Origin: Deltaproteobacteria bacterium | GTDB taxonomy: Bacteria; Desulfobacterota; Deferrimicrobia; Deferrimicrobiales; Deferrimicrobiaceae | Reading direction: 5' to 3' | Assembly (NCBI GenBank): GCA_021802685.1 | Contig: JAJZRM010000126.1 | Span: forward strand, 1-7,672 | Length of the DNA stretch: 7,672 bases | Shown: in pieces, positions 6,730-7,672 of the stretch | Layout of the letters: each line of letters starts with the position of its first letter | Numbering within the stretch: position 1 is the stretch's first letter | Notes under the pieces: generated by a model | Databases searched by the model: none | What the model was told of the DNA's origin: nothing | What the model saw: the letters and a program-made list of their open reading frames with translations, nothing else | Program-made: the position numbers and the translations under genes

Positions 6730-6775
6730 TTCGCTTCGGGTCCGACTTCCGGGCAGCCGCGCGGCAACAGAAATA

Positions 6776-6788
6776 AATCAAGCAAAAA
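6776..6788 (+). promoter_or_regulatory. Partial IHF-like site between UAS and promoter
   Basis: AATCAA (6776-6781) matches the WATCAA core of the IHF consensus, with an AT-rich flank to its left (AAATAA), centred about 70 bases upstream of the predicted start. The second half of the consensus (TTR after four bases) is AAA here and does not match. The position suits DNA bending in sigma-54 promoters, but the match is incomplete. Confidence 0.2.
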
Positions 6789-6824
6789 CGGGTAATTATA
6801 GGGATTTACCGCTTGCCTAAAGGT

Positions 6825-6840
6825 TGGCATGGGACTTGAT
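6825..6840 (+). promoter_or_regulatory. Near-consensus sigma-54 (-24/-12) promoter of the receiver-dnaK operon
   Basis: TGGCATG (6825-6831), a 4-base spacer and TTGAT (6836-6840) fit the sigma-54 consensus TGGCAYR-N4-TTGCW at every defined base except one: the -12 dinucleotide is GA instead of GC. The GG to G-A offset is exactly 12 bases as required. Counting from the -12 base gives a start near 6851, which leaves an 18-base leader containing GGAGG before ATG 6869. The GA mismatch falls at a highly conserved base and is the chief weakness. Confidence 0.42.
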
Positions 6841-6853
6841 ATGTTTTTGGAGC

Positions 6854-6858
6854 GGAGG
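6854..6858 (+). promoter_or_regulatory. Ribosome binding site that fixes the receiver start
   Basis: GGAGG at 6854-6858 ends 10 bases before ATG 6869. The alternative in-frame TTG at 6824 would place translation across the sigma-54 element and add a Trp-rich, non-receiver N-terminus, so ATG 6869 is preferred. Confidence 0.6.
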
Positions 6859-6868
6859 ATTCAGAGGG

Positions 6869-7261
6869 ATGGCACAGACGGCCGGATGGAAAGTGGTGAT
6901 GATCGCCGACGCGATGGCCGACGACTTCACCTTCATGGCTCCGGTCCTCGGGCTGCTTTCGGAGATGGGGGCGCTCCCCGAGCTGTGGAACGACGGCCCC
7001 GAAGGGCTGCGGCGGCTTTCGGTCGAAGCGGCGGACCTGGTGGTGGTGGACTTGGACACCCCCTCTCTCTGCGGGATGGACGCGCTGCTTCAGATCGCGC
7101 GGGTCGCGTCCCGGGTCCCGGTGATCCTCCTTGCCCGGAAAGCCGGGCTGGAACGGCGCATGTGGGCCCTCGAATCGGGGGCCGTCGGGATGGTGACGAA
7201 ACCGGTGGACGGCCGGGCGCTGTTCCGGTTCATCGATAAATTGCTGAAGACCACTCAATAA
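6869..7261 (+). CDS. Stand-alone, partly degenerate receiver-domain protein next to dnaK
   Basis: A 130-residue single receiver domain without an output module. The phosphoacceptor position is kept as D61 in ADLVVVDLDTPSLCGMDALL (56-75), and the conserved Lys is K111 in VTKPVD. Two features depart from the norm. The Thr/Ser switch position is Ala (A89 in PVILLAR). The N-terminal acidic pair is eroded to Ala-Asp (A13, D14 in VVMIADAMADD), which should weaken Mg2+ binding. Phosphorylation might be reduced, or the protein may act as a fixed-state binding partner. The fold is otherwise intact: GAVGMVTKPVDGRALFRFIDKLL (104-126) gives the last strand, loop and helix. An 18-base gap to dnaK indicates one transcript. 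It could be a phosphate sink, an anti-adaptor or a regulator of the DnaK cycle; the sequence does not decide. Upstream sits a candidate sigma-54 promoter and the NtrC-family regulator. Confidence 0.82.
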   Translation: MAQTAGWKVVMIADAMADDFTFMAPVLGLLSEMGALPELWNDGPEGLRRLSVEAADLVVVDLDTPSLCGMDALLQIARVASRVPVILLARKAGLERRMWALESGAVGMVTKPVDGRALFRFIDKLLKTTQ

Positions 7262-7279
7262 GCGGGAGGAGTAGAGAAA

Positions 7280-7672
7280 ATGGCGAAAATCATCGGAATC
7301 GACCTGGGGACGACGAACTCCGTGGTGGCCGTTATGGAAGGGAGCGAGCCCAAGGTCCTGATCAACGAGGAGGGGAGCCGCCTCACCCCGTCCGTCGTCG
7401 GGTTCGGCAAGGACGGACAGATCCTCGTCGGCCAGGTGGCGAAGCGCCAGGCGGTCCTGAACCCGGAGAATACCGTCTTTTCCATCAAGCGGTTCATGGG
7501 GCGCCGGTACGACGAGGTGAGCGAAGAGGTCCGTCTCGTGCCGTACAAGATCGTCCAGGGGGCGAACCAGGACGCGCGCGTGTCCGCCGGCGGGAAGGAA
7601 TACACCCCGCAGCAGATCTCCGCGATGATCCTCGGGAAGCTGAAAAAAGCGGCGGAGACGTACCTCGGCGAG
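7280..7672 (+). CDS. dnaK: Molecular chaperone DnaK (Hsp70), N-terminal part (3' truncated)
   Basis: 131 residues of the ATPase domain are visible before the window ends. The ATP-phosphate loop IGIDLGTTNSVVAV (5-18) is the diagnostic Hsp70 signature, followed by NEEGSRLTPSVVGF (29-42), VGQVAKRQAVLNPENTVFSIKRFMGRRYDEV (50-80) and YTPQQISAMILGKLKKAAETYLGE (108-131), all typical of bacterial DnaK. DnaK binds exposed hydrophobic segments of unfolded proteins in the cytoplasm, in an ATP cycle driven by DnaJ and GrpE. Start ATG 7280 has a strong GGGAGGAG at 7264-7271, 8 bases upstream. Neither grpE nor hrcA precedes it, and I see no CIRCE inverted repeat (TTAGCACTC-N9-GAGTGCTAA) in the upstream gap; the preceding gene is a receiver protein. 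GrpE and DnaJ genes may lie to the right, outside the window. Confidence 0.97.
   Translation, partial: MAKIIGIDLGTTNSVVAVMEGSEPKVLINEEGSRLTPSVVGFGKDGQILVGQVAKRQAVLNPENTVFSIKRFMGRRYDEVSEEVRLVPYKIVQGANQDARVSAGGKEYTPQQISAMILGKLKKAAETYLGE

Noticed and set aside
6756..6765. GC palindrome GCCGCGCGGC as a terminator after the regulator
   Set aside because: It has no loop and no T-run on either strand; likely chance in GC-rich DNA.
6639..6830. Small minus-strand open frame (63 codons) in the gap
   Set aside because: No Shine-Dalgarno before its ATG, it runs across the proposed promoter elements, and the product has no family I recognise.
6625..7279. CIRCE or sigma-32 heat-shock element before dnaK
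   Set aside because: Looked for TTAGCACTC-N9-GAGTGCTAA and for CTTGAA/CCCCAT pairs; only a lone CTTGAT (within 6835-6840) is present, better explained by the sigma-54 -12 box.
1..7672. CRISPR array, tRNA, rRNA or insertion sequence
   Set aside because: No spaced direct repeats, tRNA-like cloverleaf, rRNA stretch or transposase was seen.

Overview
The window is GC-rich bacterial chromosome with densely packed genes. GC-skewed codon use, a sigma-54 activator of the NtrC family, a lipoprotein with a type II lipobox and the DnaK N-terminus point to a Gram-negative bacterium. A Deltaproteobacteria-like lineage (Desulfobacterota or Desulfuromonadia) is my guess; the lineage is inferred from general resemblance and not tested.

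Layout. (1) 1-774, plus: the C-terminal part of an RtcB RNA ligase, cut by the left edge. A class I SAM methyltransferase (782-1522) follows 7 bases later, presumably in the same transcript. (2) 1543-3585, minus: a complete class A penicillin-binding protein (PBP1A type), convergent with the methyltransferase. Only 20 bases separate the stops, and a weak hairpin with a short T-run lies there. (3) 3586-3764: a divergent intergenic region with a good -10 box for the PBP gene. (4) 3765-4430, plus: a small secreted lipoprotein with a CBM96/DNRLRE-like beta domain. (5) 4496-6624, plus: a two-component pair. The histidine kinase has no sensor domain and starts with GTG almost at its H-box. It overlaps by 4 bases the TTG start of a full-length NtrC-family sigma-54 response regulator. 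(6) 6625-6868: a regulatory gap, AT-rich in its second half. (7) 6869-7261: a stand-alone, partly degenerate receiver protein, 18 bases upstream of dnaK (7280 to the right edge, truncated).

The most interesting part is the junction between the two-component pair and dnaK. The gap has a near-consensus sigma-54 -24/-12 element (6825-6840), an exact 13-base inverted repeat about 128 bases upstream of the predicted transcription start, and a partial IHF-like core between them. This is the usual layout of an NtrC-type activated promoter, and it lies right after an NtrC-type activator gene. The predicted start is 18 bases before the receiver gene, with the ribosome binding site between. My hypothesis is that the pair drives the receiver-dnaK operon through sigma-54, in place of the usual hrcA-grpE-dnaK arrangement with CIRCE. 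The weak point is the -12 dinucleotide, which reads GA instead of GC.
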